Below, piece after piece: positions 1 through 10,582 of a DNA stretch of 64,000 bases; position 1 is the stretch's first letter, and every line of letters begins with the position of its first letter. This DNA is from Perilla frutescens (Eukaryota > Streptophyta > Magnoliopsida > Lamiales > Lamiaceae). Location: the NCBI GenBank assembly GCA_026008535.1, contig BRKX01000004.1:15897501-15961500 (forward strand), written 5' to 3'. The notes beneath the pieces were generated by a model. It searched no databases, was not told the DNA's origin, and saw only the letters and a program-made list of their open reading frames with translations. Made by a program: the position numbers and the translations under genes.

Positions 1-239
1 AAATCTTTAGCACAACGATGGTGTGACACTTTTCTGACCATAGTGCTGTTTAAATTTAATAATATAGTAGCTCTAGCACTAGCATTTATCTCCTGCAATT
101 TTTCATCATTTTTAGATTCATCAATCCTTTTATAAATAGCTTGTTGAATTTTTTCTTTTGTCAAAATACATTCAATTCTAGTTTGCCAATTACCAAAATC
201 ATCTTTACCATTAAAAGGAGCAGCAGTCAGAGTATTCAT
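1..239 (-). pseudogene. Ty1/copia gag N-terminus, cut by window edge
   Basis: Reading frame open from an ATG at 239 down to base 1, about 79 codons with no stop, so the protein continues to the left of the window. The N-terminus begins MNTLTAAPFNGKDDFGNW and continues as a charged helical segment (WQTRIECIL..., then a Lys/Glu-rich stretch). The FNG-x-DF-x-NW-x-x-R-I pattern is that of the N-terminal domain of plant copia gag proteins, which form the capsid. It lies downstream of a PBS and LTR on the same strand, as expected for gag. I cannot tell whether the full gag is intact. The lineage is not assigned. Confidence 0.75.
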
Positions 240-995
240 GGTAAGAATACACAGAAACAACCACAAAAAAACCAAGGAATCACTTTAACCAACACAGCAG
301 CTAGATCACAGAGGCAATTAACAAGCTCAATAACACTCAAAACACAGGAGGATACCTCCTCAGGCACTAGAACAAGTGCACCAGGGGGATAGAGTGCTGA
401 GGCTAGCCCAGTTCTCAGCACAGATTTATCTGTGGAGCAGGGGATCACTCAGGACAACCCCAAAACTTGTTTTTAGTAAGAATAACTGACTTGCTGCACA
501 AAGTCAGTTCACAGGAACTCAAGAAACACAGAGTTCCACACAACTCTCACCAGAATCACAGAGAGTTTAAGAACAGGGATTACCAGAAAGAAAAACACCC
601 CACAGAGAACAACTCACAGTGGAAAGCAAGTAGAACACCAGAAACACTCTCAAACCCCCTTTCCTAACCCTGATATCCGGGCAACCCACTTTGAGGAAAC
701 CCACAGGGGAGTCCAGATGGTCCGGACCGTAAGCTAGGGTTAGAGATGGCTTGGAATACCAAGGAGATTCAAGAGAAGTAAAAAAACCGGATGCAAGATA
801 TGAAGCAGGATCGCAAGATACCACAAATAAGAGTTTTAGGGTTTTGAAGCAATACCAGAGCCGGCTCTCCCAGGCAGGGGAGAGGCCGGACTTACTGTTT
901 AATTTTGAGCCCGTCGGAGATGAAGCGGTGCGGCCCTTACCGGCGGCGGGGTGAGCTGAATGGAGGCAGGAGGTTGCCCCCGGCTAGGAAACCAG
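240..995 (-). other. Long untranslated leader of the left-edge copia element
   Basis: Stretch of 756 bases between the PBS and the gag ATG. Short ORFs on both strands look like shadows with no recognisable domain. It is purine-rich on the minus strand near the PBS. The leader is rather long for a plant copia element. Confidence 0.5.
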
Positions 996-1007
996 GCTCT
1001 GATACCA
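996..1007 (-). other. Primer-binding site (initiator Met tRNA type)
   Basis: The minus strand reads TGGTATCAGAGC, complementary to the 3' end of plant initiator methionine tRNA, the usual primer of copia elements. It fixes the element orientation and places the 5' LTR immediately to the right. Confidence 0.85.
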
Positions 1008-1009
1008 CT

Positions 1010-1776
1010 TAAGGGTATCTTTGCCTAGCCAGGGGTTCAACTCTTGTTTTCCTCCTCTTCTGTTTACCTCACGGTTGCTCAAGCAACCTAGAATGCCTCA
1101 GACTTTTGATTTAGCGATTTTTCTCTTCACTGGCATACACAAAAGGCTCAGAGTTAGAGGAATTTCAGAGAACACTTTTCTTCACAGCCTCCTTCTTCTT
1201 CCACAGGTGAGTAATAGATCTGTAGAGATAGAACAAATTAGGGACTCACAATTAACAATATCAGAAAAAGAAGCGAGAAGAACATAAAATAAAGAACACA
1301 GAAAGATAGAATGAGGGAAAAATGTGTCTCAAGACACAAGTCGGCTCAGATTTTCCCTCCGGCAACGGTGGTGACACTTCCGGTGACAGAAAATATCCTA
1401 GACCACAAAGGGGATGTGGGTAATGCCCTGAAGCGCTCACTAGCCCTTCTGCTATTAGAGTTTACTCGGCAGACCCTCAACTCACGGCTAAATCAGGAGA
1501 CCACAGACAGGAATCCGGCCAACAACTCAGAGAGAATGACAAAGGTTACTCTGAAGCAAGTAGGGTTAGAAGAGAATGGTGTGAGGCTTGATCGGGGAGG
1601 TGAAGAGGCACAACCATTTGTAGAGAGAGAGGGAGAGATAGAAATGGAATTTTAGGGTTAGGGATAAGTATATAAGGTAAATTAGGTTAGCGGGTGGGGA
1701 AATGGGCTTAGCAGCTGGGCCGCGGTAAATAAGGTAAGTGGGCCAAGACAGAAAGCCCAAATGGGCCAATACACCA
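1010..1776 (-). repeat. 5' LTR of the left-edge copia element
   Basis: Region immediately outside the PBS. A TATA-like box (TATATA on the minus strand, about 1667-1674) would give a short U3 and a long R-U5. The outer end is placed at ...ACACCACA (TG on the minus strand). The inner end lacks a clear TG/CA dinucleotide beside the PBS, so both limits are approximate. The partner LTR lies outside the window. Confidence 0.5.
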
Positions 1777-1850
1777 CAAAGTTGTTATTTTTTTAATTTT
1801 CAAGATTGAACAAGGGTTTATTTGTACATTACTATGAAAATTAATAATAA

Positions 1851-1927
1851 TTATAGTAATGAGACTATATAATTGGGACACCTCAAAATAGTAAAAGGGA
1901 CTATATAATCGGGACGAAGGGAGTATA
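1851..1927. repeat. Stowaway-like MITE terminal remnant
   Basis: The minus strand carries ACTCCCTTCGTCCC followed by TATATAGTCCC and a GAGGTGTCCC motif, close to the CTCCCTCCGTCCC terminal repeat of plant Stowaway/mariner MITEs. Only one end is visible. Confidence 0.55.
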
Positions 1928-2869
1928 TAGTGAATTAGTGTTAGAGTAAATATTATTTCGAATATAGGATAGAATAATATTACTAATTACTATGTATCTA
2001 TAATATTGATATATGATATATTCAATAATTTTGTCTTTTGTTTGTAAAGTGTTATTATTCCTAATTAATTTAAAATTTTGACTTTGAAATATTAGTTAAG
2101 AAATAACAATTATTGATTTCAATTAATATTTCAGTTAAGTATAATTTTCTGTTAATATTAGTCACTATTTCCATTATATTAGTTAAAAATATAATTTTAT
2201 TTTATATTTATTTCTTAATGGATTAAAGAATGAAGAATATTAATTTGTCAATATTAGTCTTGATTTTTGTTATTTTTTTTTCATTATTACTTAAGAAGAT
2301 ATAATAATTTAAAATCTAGTTAAGAAAGATTATATATATATATATATATATATATATTTAGAGTATATATTATCTCGATTCTCGAATATATAAAATAGAG
2401 TAATATAAATATATAAATTACTATTTACAATGTATATATGATATATTACTATTGATTTTGATAGTATTGTTAGTTGTTACCAACTTATATTGACTTTGAT
2501 CAAATAATTGATTTTGTTAATATCAATTAAAAATTATTAATTTCAATCAATATTTCATGTAAAGTATTATTTTTCATAATATTTAGTTAATATTAATATT
2601 TATTTTGATAATATAGTATTAAATAAAACTATTATTTTATTTTATATTTATTATTTAATCCACCTTGATCGATGCACACATATCATATTGTCAATGAATT
2701 GAAATATTATTTCATTTCATAGTTTTTATTTTATTAATTGAGAATTTTTAAATCTAATACCAATAATGTATATTACCATTGATTCCATTTTATTATTAAT
2801 TGAAAATTTTAACAAAAATAAATTTTATTTTAAAAACATTAGAAAAAATAAAAAAATATATATTTTTCG
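1928..2869. other. AT-rich gene-free spacer with (TA)n at 2331-2357
   Basis: Very AT-rich sequence with many short TTAATATT-type words and a (TA)n microsatellite of about 27 bp. I see no coding potential, RNA gene or recognisable element ends. Confidence 0.7.
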
Positions 2870-3210
2870 AGTTTCAAATCGAATATAGTTCGAAAGTTGT
2901 ATCATGAACCAACTCAAGTAACTACTCGTGAGAATTACTCACGAGACCGCTCGATTAACTACTCGTGAGACAGCTCAATTAACTACTCGTGAGACAGCTC
3001 GATTAACTACTCGCGAGCTTCATGAGCCGAGTAAGCTCACGAGCTTCTCGAGCCGAGCACCCCCAAGCTCGAGCTCGGCTCGACAAAAAGTTCGAGCTCG
3101 TTTAGCGAGCTCGAGCTCGACTCGTTTACGAGCCGAGTCACATTCGAGCGAGTTTTTTTCGAGTTGATCTCCGAGTATCTCATGAGTAGCTTGGCTCATT
3201 TACAGCCCTA
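2870..3210 (-). mobile_element. hAT-type DNA transposon end (GAGCTC subterminal repeats)
   Basis: The right edge reads ...GGCTCATTTACAGCCCTA, whose complement TAGGGCTGTAAATGAGCC is the terminal inverted repeat of a widespread plant hAT group. Inside it is a dense field of GAGCTCGAGCT / GGCTCGTTTACGAG words typical of that group's subterminal region. The next 8 bp (GCTACAGC, 3211-3218) are the expected duplication site, but I found no left terminal repeat, so the element is truncated or the left end is decayed. The 79-residue ORF across it has the low-complexity composition of repeat translation and is not called. Confidence 0.65.
2949..3020 (+). repeat. Three tandem 24-bp repeats within the hAT end
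   Basis: Units start at 2949, 2973 and 2997 with core CTCRATTAACTACTCG. The first two differ at one base and the third diverges at its last bases. A partial unit precedes them. Confidence 0.85.
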
Positions 3211-3378
3211 GCTACAGCCCCTCCACCAAGTACATAAAGTGTCACAATAGATAATTAAGTACAATAATAAATAACTAATATAGTAGTTAAGTATTACATT
3301 AGGGATATGATGCATTGCACGGGTTGTAGTACGGACCTTACCAGCAAATAATTGAAAGTTGGTCAACTCTGTCAAAAT

Positions 3379-3701
3379 ATTTTTTTTTTGAACAAAAATA
3401 ACCAAAATTTTATTCCACCATCTCCCTTAACCAGTGAGAAAATTCTGAATTCCATATAACCATCCCATCATAACTTGCCCCATATCAGTCAAGTGTATGA
3501 GCTACCTTGTTTGTCTCCCTATACATATGACAAAAATCTCTAATATAATCATTACTAACAATCTCTGCCAGAATCGACAATTTAATATCCAAATATGAGT
3601 CATCGCCCTCCCAATCTGATAACATCTATATAGCTAGAAGTGGATCTGTGTAAATCACAAACGATACCAGACCTTCCTGCAAGCATAGCCCTACACCATA
3701 T
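3379..3701 (-). pseudogene. 5'-truncated LINE remnant: RNase H-like tail with poly(A)
   Basis: Read on the minus strand, the segment translates with stops into a plant non-LTR RNase H-like domain: a TDPLLAI-like strand, then LSILAEIVSNDYIRDFCH, then the hallmark MYRETNKVAHTL motif. It ends in a run of ten A residues (T on the plus strand, 3380-3389), consistent with a LINE 3' end. In-frame stops interrupt it. The 5' side is cut where family X copy A begins at 3702. An RNase H fold in this position acts on RNA:DNA hybrids in L1-type plant elements. Confidence 0.6.
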
Positions 3702-4887
3702 TGTTGGAATTTTTTCGAATTAAATCACCACAAGATCTATTTGGTTGCTCATTAATCCTATGTTCATGTATATCAATTTTTATACATTCTATGTAAATAA
3801 TTAAACCGAGTGAATTATCATGTATGACAATTTTCGATTCCACTTAAAAAGTGGAAACATATAACTCAAAAATCAACTTACAAATTGACGTCGGGTTGAT
3901 GACAAGATTAAAGGTTTAATCTTGTTGTTGAATGAGTGTATGATCGGCGCCCACAATTGTTGCAATTCCAATTCTCAATCTTCTGTTGTATTCTCGGGCC
4001 GTGTCTAGATACATGGTGGATTGTATACTACTAAACATGTGTGAATACTATGAGGATCAAGAGAGCACAAAGAGGGGTTGATTTCAAGCTTAGAATTTTC
4101 GTCCCCCACCTCTCTATTTATTAGAGAGGTGGGTGAAAATAATCACTCAAACCCTAATGGATTTTGGTCTCTCACTCTTGTTACATCCCTAGTCCACTAA
4201 GGTCATATTGGGCTACAACAGGGATCGAGAAGAATATTAAATTGACCTGCTAATTCATTTAATTTCCAATATCCACAACTTAGGATATAATTAAATAAAT
4301 TAAGTACTATTTTTATTCCACTAAAGAAATAATATCGACCTACTAATTTAATACATATTTACAAATATGTTTTCTTCTTTAGTCCAGTTATTCCCCATGT
4401 TTAAGATATAATGTCTATTAATTATGTAAGCTTCTGACAACTATAAATAATTAATAATATCTTGTTCTTTGAGTAGTACCACACAAACTTTATCATGTGC
4501 GAAATAAATTCCACATGTAGGATTTCACATGAACTTTGTGCTTCCTCAAGGGGACATTATCAACTCGGCACACCAGGACACAGTGGCCATATATATTGCA
4601 TAACACATCATATATGTAAATGACACTGTCCAAAATATCGAGGTTGTTGATCCTATCAAAGAATCTCACTCATTGATAAATTAAAGCAATGACATAACAT
4701 ATATATGTCCACCAATATATATGGGTTAAGAATCCGAACTTTGTGGATCTTTAATTTCTCACTTAAGGTCAGAATAGAGAATAATATCCTATCGTGATCC
4801 ACTTCAATACACAAACCACTGTACTAGAATAATCAGCTAGTCAACATAAACTAACTATCAGATTATTCTACAGTGTACCAATAGGCC
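3702..4887 (+). mobile_element. Family X repeat, copy A (probable LTR, 3' truncated)
   Basis: Starts TGTTGGAATTTTTTCGAATT and is similar over its whole length to 59939-61357 and to the reverse complement of 62412-63811. Shared landmarks, in order: ACAAGATTAAAGGTTTAATCTTG, GGGCTACAACAGGGATC.AGAAGAATATTAAATTG, a block naming closing words such as AGTACCACACAA, and CAGATTATTCTACA. It stops where the CACTA end begins at 4888, so about 200 bp of the 3' part are missing. No ORF. Long TG-starting repeats with no coding capacity fit a solo LTR. Confidence 0.65.
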
Positions 4888-5110
4888 CACTACAAAAAAA
4901 TTGAACTTTTAACCACACATATAAATGTGGCTAAAAATACTCTTATGTGTGAATAAAACTATTTACCCACACATAATATAAATGTCAGCATGTGTCCCTA
5001 TATTTCTGTAGAAAAAGAATTTCACCCACACACATATATATGTGTGGATAAATCATATAATATTACCTACACATATATATGTCACTAAAAGTCTAAATTA
5101 TATGTGTCTA

Positions 5111-5243
5111 AAAAATAGCTCACATATAAATTATAATTTATACCCACACATAAAAAAATATCACTTGCAAATAATATTAATTTATACAAGTGATATTTTT
5201 TTATGTGTGGGTATAAATTATAATTTATATGTGAGCTATTTTT
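5111..5243. repeat. Near-perfect palindrome, 57-bp arms, 19-nt loop
   Basis: Arms at 5111-5167 and 5187-5243 are reverse complements by eye. Transcribed from either strand they would fold into a long hairpin. Both strands accordingly encode the same short peptide. It lies inside the CACTA-like element. Confidence 0.9.
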
Positions 5244-5547
5244 TGGTGATTTAATAATATTAAAAATTAATATTATTTGTAAATATAACATATGTACTAT
5301 GTGTGGGTATAAATATATTTTTTAAATTAAAATATGATATTTAACTATATATATATATATGTGAATTGAAGATAATATCAAAACCATAAATATGGATTTT
5401 ACTATATAAAGCCATCCAATCATAATAAAGTGAAATCATATATGAAAAACACTTATCTCTTCAAAAATCTCATAGACAAAAGTTTTCATTTTCTCCCAAG
5501 TATTGCAATTAATCGAAAAAAATAATAAAAAGGCTTTAATTTAAACT

Positions 5548-5552
5548 TATAA
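5548..5552. other. Target-site duplication TATAA, left copy
   Basis: Identical to 8937-8941; together they bracket the 3.4-kb LTR exactly at its TGTAAC and GTTACA ends. Confidence 0.85.
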
Positions 5553-8108
5553 TGTAACAGCCCAGTCCCGAAAATGGTAATTAGGTGGAGGATGGGGTGT
5601 TAATCCAAAGAGGATTAATTATTTAGAATATAGTTAACACGCGAGTAGACCAAAGATATGATATGCTTTCTGGAAAATCGGACAACATAACCTCTGTAAC
5701 TATAGCAAGTCCCTATTTATAAACGGCTTATATGAGAAGAATGGAGCCAGAAACAATACGATAAGCCCATTTATAAGCCATAGAGAAATGAATAAATAGA
5801 TACCAACAATCAATAGACCCATTCATAGGTCAACAAAAATAAAAAATGCTAACATGCTGAACAAATGAAGCATTTCCGTAGGCCAAAGGAAGTAATGAAG
5901 TAGGCATAACAAAAGATGGGGCTTCATCCCCTTAGATTAATCATATAGGCATCATGTAGTTAAAGCATAAAAACATGCTATAACTAGAGGGTCAAAAGTG
6001 TTTAGAATTAGAATAGCAGAATCAAAGTTTTAACCATAGTAGCATGATTCATCAGAGTAGCAAAAAACATAGTGGGAATGATAATATAATAGCAATATAC
6101 GAGCTCAGCAGTCAACCCACTTTACAACCACCATCGATCTCCTGCATTTCAACCTGAAAACCATTGAAAAAGAAGGTGTGAGTACTAATGCACTCAGTGG
6201 GGTTTTACAGCAGAACCTTGTAAACAATTGAAATATCCAAATCCCTTTAGCGGCATATGGGAAGCAAAACACAAAAGCCCTTCCCATATTTGCAAAATAT
6301 TATACATGAGTATGCAAGGGGATTACCTAGCAGTGACCTTATATTGATCAGAAGACCACAACCTAGTGACCTGAAAGCCACCACCTGATAACCCGAAGGT
6401 TACAACCTATAGATATGAGTATGCAAGGGGGTTACCTATCATTGACTCTCCATAGATCCATAGATACTTAGTGATTTAAGATCACTTCCTTGAGCTCAAT
6501 TCCTTGTCCATCTTTGTATTCCTTGATGTCCCTTAGTATCCCTTGCTATAATTTGTGCTAGCAACAAGTCACAACCTAGTATATCTTCTAGGTCTAGTTC
6601 CTTGACCAATCAATACCATAAGATCATCTCTTGAGCTTATTACCTTGGTTATCCTTAGGATACCTAGCTACAAATTCTGCTAGAAATAAATCACAACCTA
6701 GAATATATCTTCTAGGTCTAATTCCTTTATCAAACAATATCATGTGATCATCTCTTAAAAGAGGTACTATAGCTACCACATAAAATACCATGCATCTAAG
6801 CAATACTTATGCAACATGAAGTCGATTCCTTGGTCAATCAAAACTCAATACCATAGCATTTCATCCATAAGAGATACTGTAGCTAGCTCATAAACAGTTA
6901 TACATCTAATCAATGCATCAAATGGATACCAAAATTATTCTATGATCATGATCATCTATTCCTCATAATAAAGCATATCATATCATGCTCACAATACTAG
7001 CATTTAATCATCTCATGCTTAAGCTCATTCCTTTAATCCATAGATCAACAATCCCATAGTATATCAATATCATTGCACAGAGATAAATCCAGTTGAGCAT
7101 AGAAATCATATATTTGGATATTCTATTTTGCCCTATCATGCCTCTAGAGCTCATTAGCTCAAAACCGTAAGTAATGATAGTATCACCCACCTTGATCACT
7201 ATTCTCGAGGCAAAGGAATGGATGCAACTCCCTCCTTGATTCCTTCGGAGTTTGACTTGTCCTACAAAGTCGATTATAGACTTAGCGATCTATTCAAAGA
7301 TCCTAGAACCCAAAATCATAAAAATAGAATTCCTTGACTATGATTCCATTGCGGATTGCATGAATTTAGACACTTTTAATCAACTAGGAATAACATGAAA
7401 CATGCTTAAAATAATAGTTTAAGATCAACTAGGTCAAAATATTGGTGAAAGACTATGCCCCATTGTCTCTACCTTTTTTCGACATTTTTATCAAAATCTA
7501 ACGACACTTTTAAATTTATCCAAAAATCATGAAATAAATCGAGTATATCCCATATCATAACAGTAACCACTTATATAATTTGAGATTTTTCCGACGACCT
7601 TGATTTAAAAATAAAATCCGAATAACTTTAACATTTTGGGAAAAAATCCAAATGACAGGATACTCGAAAATAAAATTCAACGACAAGCTATCCAAATGTA
7701 AAATAATATTTCAAACAACTTTCCAGTTGAAATTTTTTCGATTCAGGACCTTGAAATGCCCTGAAATGGCAAAATAGGAAAATTAATCGGTAACCATAAC
7801 AATTTCTATTTTCCGGCAATTTGACCTATTTCTGGCCACCGGATGATATCGACATCCAAAGACGAAATGTAGAGAACTTAAAATTACATGACATATTAAA
7901 ATTTTAGCTCTATAAAAGAAGAAATGAACCGAAATGAGACATCGAAAGGCATCAGCTGCTTGGAGGCGATGGGCTGGCCGGTGGCAGAGGCTACTCCGGC
8001 GACGGTGGCTCAGGCAGTTGGTGCAGGTGACTGGAGGCAGAGCAGCTCTCTCCCTCCCAGCTCTCTCTCTTGGATGATCTCTCTCAATTGAACACCTCTC
8101 TCTCGATC

Positions 8109-8109
<1 letters not shown>

Positions 8110-8145
<36 letters not shown>
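8110..8145. repeat. (CT)n microsatellite in the LTR leader
   Basis: About 36 bp of uninterrupted CT just downstream (minus strand) of the LTR TATA box. It gives the transcript a GA-rich leader. Confidence 0.9.
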
Positions 8146-8148
<3 letters not shown>

Positions 8149-8226
8149 TTCCCCATCCTTTCTTTCTCCCCAAGTTGGAGAGTGTGGCTGTCAATGAAAT
8201 GGAGTGATAAGGCGAGAGGATCAGCT

Positions 8227-8236
8227 CATATATATA
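8227..8236 (-). promoter_or_regulatory. TATA box of the long gypsy LTR
   Basis: TATATATA between GC-richer flanks, about 700 bp from the TGTAAC-type 5' end on the minus strand. It corresponds in position to the CTATTTATAG boxes of the second copy. Confidence 0.5.
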
Positions 8237-8941
8237 GAAGGAAAAGGTGGAAAATATTCGGTATAAAATCCGGATATGAAATACTGAGAAAGTGCTTTTC
8301 GGATTTAATTAAAGTTGTTTTATTCAATGGCGAGGTCCAAATGACCTCCGATGCAAAATTCAAAATTATTGGGAGATTCGTTGGCTTGAATACTATTGAA
8401 CCAACCAATTGAAGAAAAATAAGGAGTTCGTTCAAAGAAAATCGAAGAAGGGTTGACTTTTTGAAAAGGAAGTTCACTATTTCGCACTTTTTACTGAAAA
8501 AGCTCCCGAGCGTTCGTTTGACCTATGATTGAAAATCCGGGAATATGAATAGATTCGTTGGGTGATTTTCAATGGAGACGGCTTGTCAAAACAAGTCTCG
8601 AATCAACACACAAGATTTCAAAAAAAAAATCCAAAAATCACATCTTTTAAAAAAAAAAACAATATTCACAAGTTATCTCTTTACATTTTTCAACACCGGG
8701 ACTCCCATATACCTCATATTAAAATTTTGAAGATACCGACAGGCTCTTTGGAACGAGCCTAAAATCGGCTATTTCCCGATATCCGAAACAAAATTCAAAA
8801 AGATATTTTTACAAACAGGACCCCCAAATTCGTGACTTATATCCGTTTCTTTTAATTATGATCAAATTATTCAAGAAAAATTCCTAATCGTTATTAGGAA
8901 TTACTTAATCATGCTTAGAAAATCTGGGATGTTACATATAA

Positions 8942-9574
8942 TTTTTAGACAATGACATTGGCAGCAAGCAATCTTAAGCCACGACAACATATGAGCGCAC
9001 TCATTTCCGATGGGGCCGGTGATGGTAGAACCTTCAATTACCAAAAAATAGGAGTGAAGCACAAGATATAATGAAAATCAAAGCACCATCAAATCGAGTG
9101 AGATACAACTTTAATCCCAAACTCTTTTAACCAATATACCTTTCATTTTACCCTTTCGATTTACAATGACCTCAACATTGTTTGCATGTAAATGAAACAA
9201 GATATCAATTATGCACTCAAGAAATAAGAACATGTACTAGCTTAGAAGAAAAATGAATATTGTCATGATAAATAAGCATGAAATGACTAAATAGAATACA
9301 ATGCAGTTCATATGCAAGGAATTAGTAAACCAACAACTAAATGGCATATTAATTCAAAAATCATCCAATAACTAGAGAAATCACTTGAAACCCTCCACAT
9401 TCCACGACCATCTAAAACAGCTAGCACAAATTAAAGTTAAAATTCAATAAAACCCCATAAGTAGTTGAGAACATTTCTTATTCTATTACAGAGAAATGAG
9501 AAAGACCATTCTACCATCAATGAATAATTCCAAATAGTCGTCTAATCAACATGCTAACAATTTAAATATTATAC
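8942..9574. other. Gene-free stretch, possible continuation of interrupted element
   Basis: AT-rich, with no coherent ORF and no element ends recognised. It directly continues the sequence interrupted by the gypsy LTR at 5553. It may hold lost downstream exons of the TOPLESS-like fragment, but I could not match any. Confidence 0.4.
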
Positions 9575-10001
9575 CTAAAGTTTGATGGGGCAACAATAGT
9601 GTAATATCTCCTTAAAGAGATCTTCATTGAATGTTGAAAATACTTTCAAATTTTCCTTAAGAATCTTGACATCCCTCACATGATCACACCAGTCACATTA
9701 ACAATAATAAATTACACCACACACACACACACACACACAATGTCATAGTCTCCCGCCAACAACCACCAACTTAATTAGATAAGAAAAGTCTAAATAAAAG
9801 AATTAATTTGTACTTATCAAGGGCTTCTGTTGGATAGTTATGCTTTTAGATCTTAGAGAAAATTTTCATAGAGTAACGATTTTCATCAACCTTAGTAAAC
9901 CCTGACAAATACTTATCCACCTTCTCCCACTCTCCATGAGTCACCAACATCCTCAAAGTATCTCATGATGAAGAAAAACCCCTAATTCTTCTAGCTCTAA
10001 A
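9575..10001 (-). pseudogene. TOPLESS/TPR-type corepressor fragment (LisH-CTLH region)
   Basis: Two decayed exon-like blocks read on the minus strand. The first (about 10001-9816) contains a GFFFIMRYFED-type segment and, one frameshift later, HGEWEKVDKYLSGFTKVD followed by NRYSMKIF and ending at an EALDK-like motif beside a GT. The second (about 9692-9575) contains LKVFSTFNEDLFKEI and ends NFR before GTATAA. These match the N-terminal CTLH domain of plant TOPLESS-related corepressors, nuclear proteins that bind EAR-motif repressors, in sequence and in exon order (family recognised from memory). The (TG)n at 9716-9739 lies in the intervening intron position. Frameshifts and stops make it non-functional. 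The LisH start and the WD40 repeats are absent. It may be a gene fragment captured by a transposon. Confidence 0.7.
9716..9739. repeat. (AC)n microsatellite
   Basis: About 12 AC units, within the presumed intron of the TOPLESS-like pseudogene. Confidence 0.9.
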
Positions 10002-10162
10002 TTCTTTTGAACGAAACTTTGCTCCAATCCCTGAATTATGTGAGAACCTACAATTTAAAATTGTAGATGCAAGGTAAAGGGCAACTTTAACCTTTTCGGT
10101 TAACAATGCTAAATATATTGACCATAAAATTACTAGGTTATCCACCAGATAGTACGTTACTT

Positions 10163-10195
10163 ACACACACACACACACGCACACATATATATAAT
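10163..10195. repeat. (AC)n-(AT)n compound microsatellite
   Basis: ACACACAC...GCACACATATATATA run; no gene context recognised. Confidence 0.9.
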
Positions 10196-10582
10196 ATTTT
10201 ATATCACTATGAAATATTACAAGTAATTAACGTGAATTGCTACCAACATATGCAACAAATATCAATAGAAAAATGAGTTAATCATCCTCTCTGGCTCAAA
10301 CTATATGGTTTTGGATTTTTGCATAAAGATAAATAAATTAACAAAAAATTCAGTAATAACTACTGCCAAATAAAGGAAAAAAAACCTAACTAGAATAAGA
10401 TTTTGCCTTTTTACTTATGCTCCCATTATTCAACTAAATCAATATAAAACAAACTTAACATGGTTGAAAGAAAAGCCAATGTTCCGCTAATGAAATTCAT
10501 TATGAAAAATACATACATTAAAATAAGATAGCATGAAAAAAAAATCACAAACCAGAGCCCATGGATTCAAGATGAGACTTAC

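Larger units (their letters stand above)
4888..5552 (+). mobile_element. CACTA-like element end with CACACATA subterminal repeats
   Basis: Begins CACTACAAAAAAATTGAAC, the terminal signature of plant CACTA (En/Spm) transposons. It is followed by many direct and inverted copies of CCACACATA / TATGTGTGG. It is interrupted on the right by the gypsy LTR at 5553. I found no matching right terminal repeat (...GTAGTG) beyond that LTR, so its full extent is unknown. No transposase is seen, so it would be non-autonomous. Confidence 0.6.
5553..8936 (-). repeat. Solo LTR of a long-LTR Ty3/gypsy element (Tekay/Del-like)
   Basis: Bounded by TGTAACAGCCCAG on the left and CTGGGATGTTACA on the right, and flanked by a perfect 5-bp duplication TATAA (5548-5552 and 8937-8941), the mark of LTR-element integration. 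There is no gag or pol inside, so it is read as a solo LTR. Orientation is minus: a TATA box (8227-8236) is followed by a purine/GA-rich leader, and the region further down carries the GCACTCAGTGG / TACTCACACC block seen in long Del/Tekay LTRs (lineage from memory). Its length of 3384 bp fits those families. A diverged second copy lies at 17563-24550. Confidence 0.75.

Noticed and set aside
1311..1655. 114-residue ORF on the plus strand
   Set aside because: Antisense to the left-edge copia LTR with no recognisable domain.
2928..3167. 79-residue ORF with TTRETARL repeats
   Set aside because: Translation of the 24-bp DNA repeats in the hAT end; no independent evidence of a gene.
5042..5291. 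Two ORFs on opposite strands sharing the same peptide
   Set aside because: Artefact of the 57-bp-arm palindrome, which encodes the same residues on both strands.
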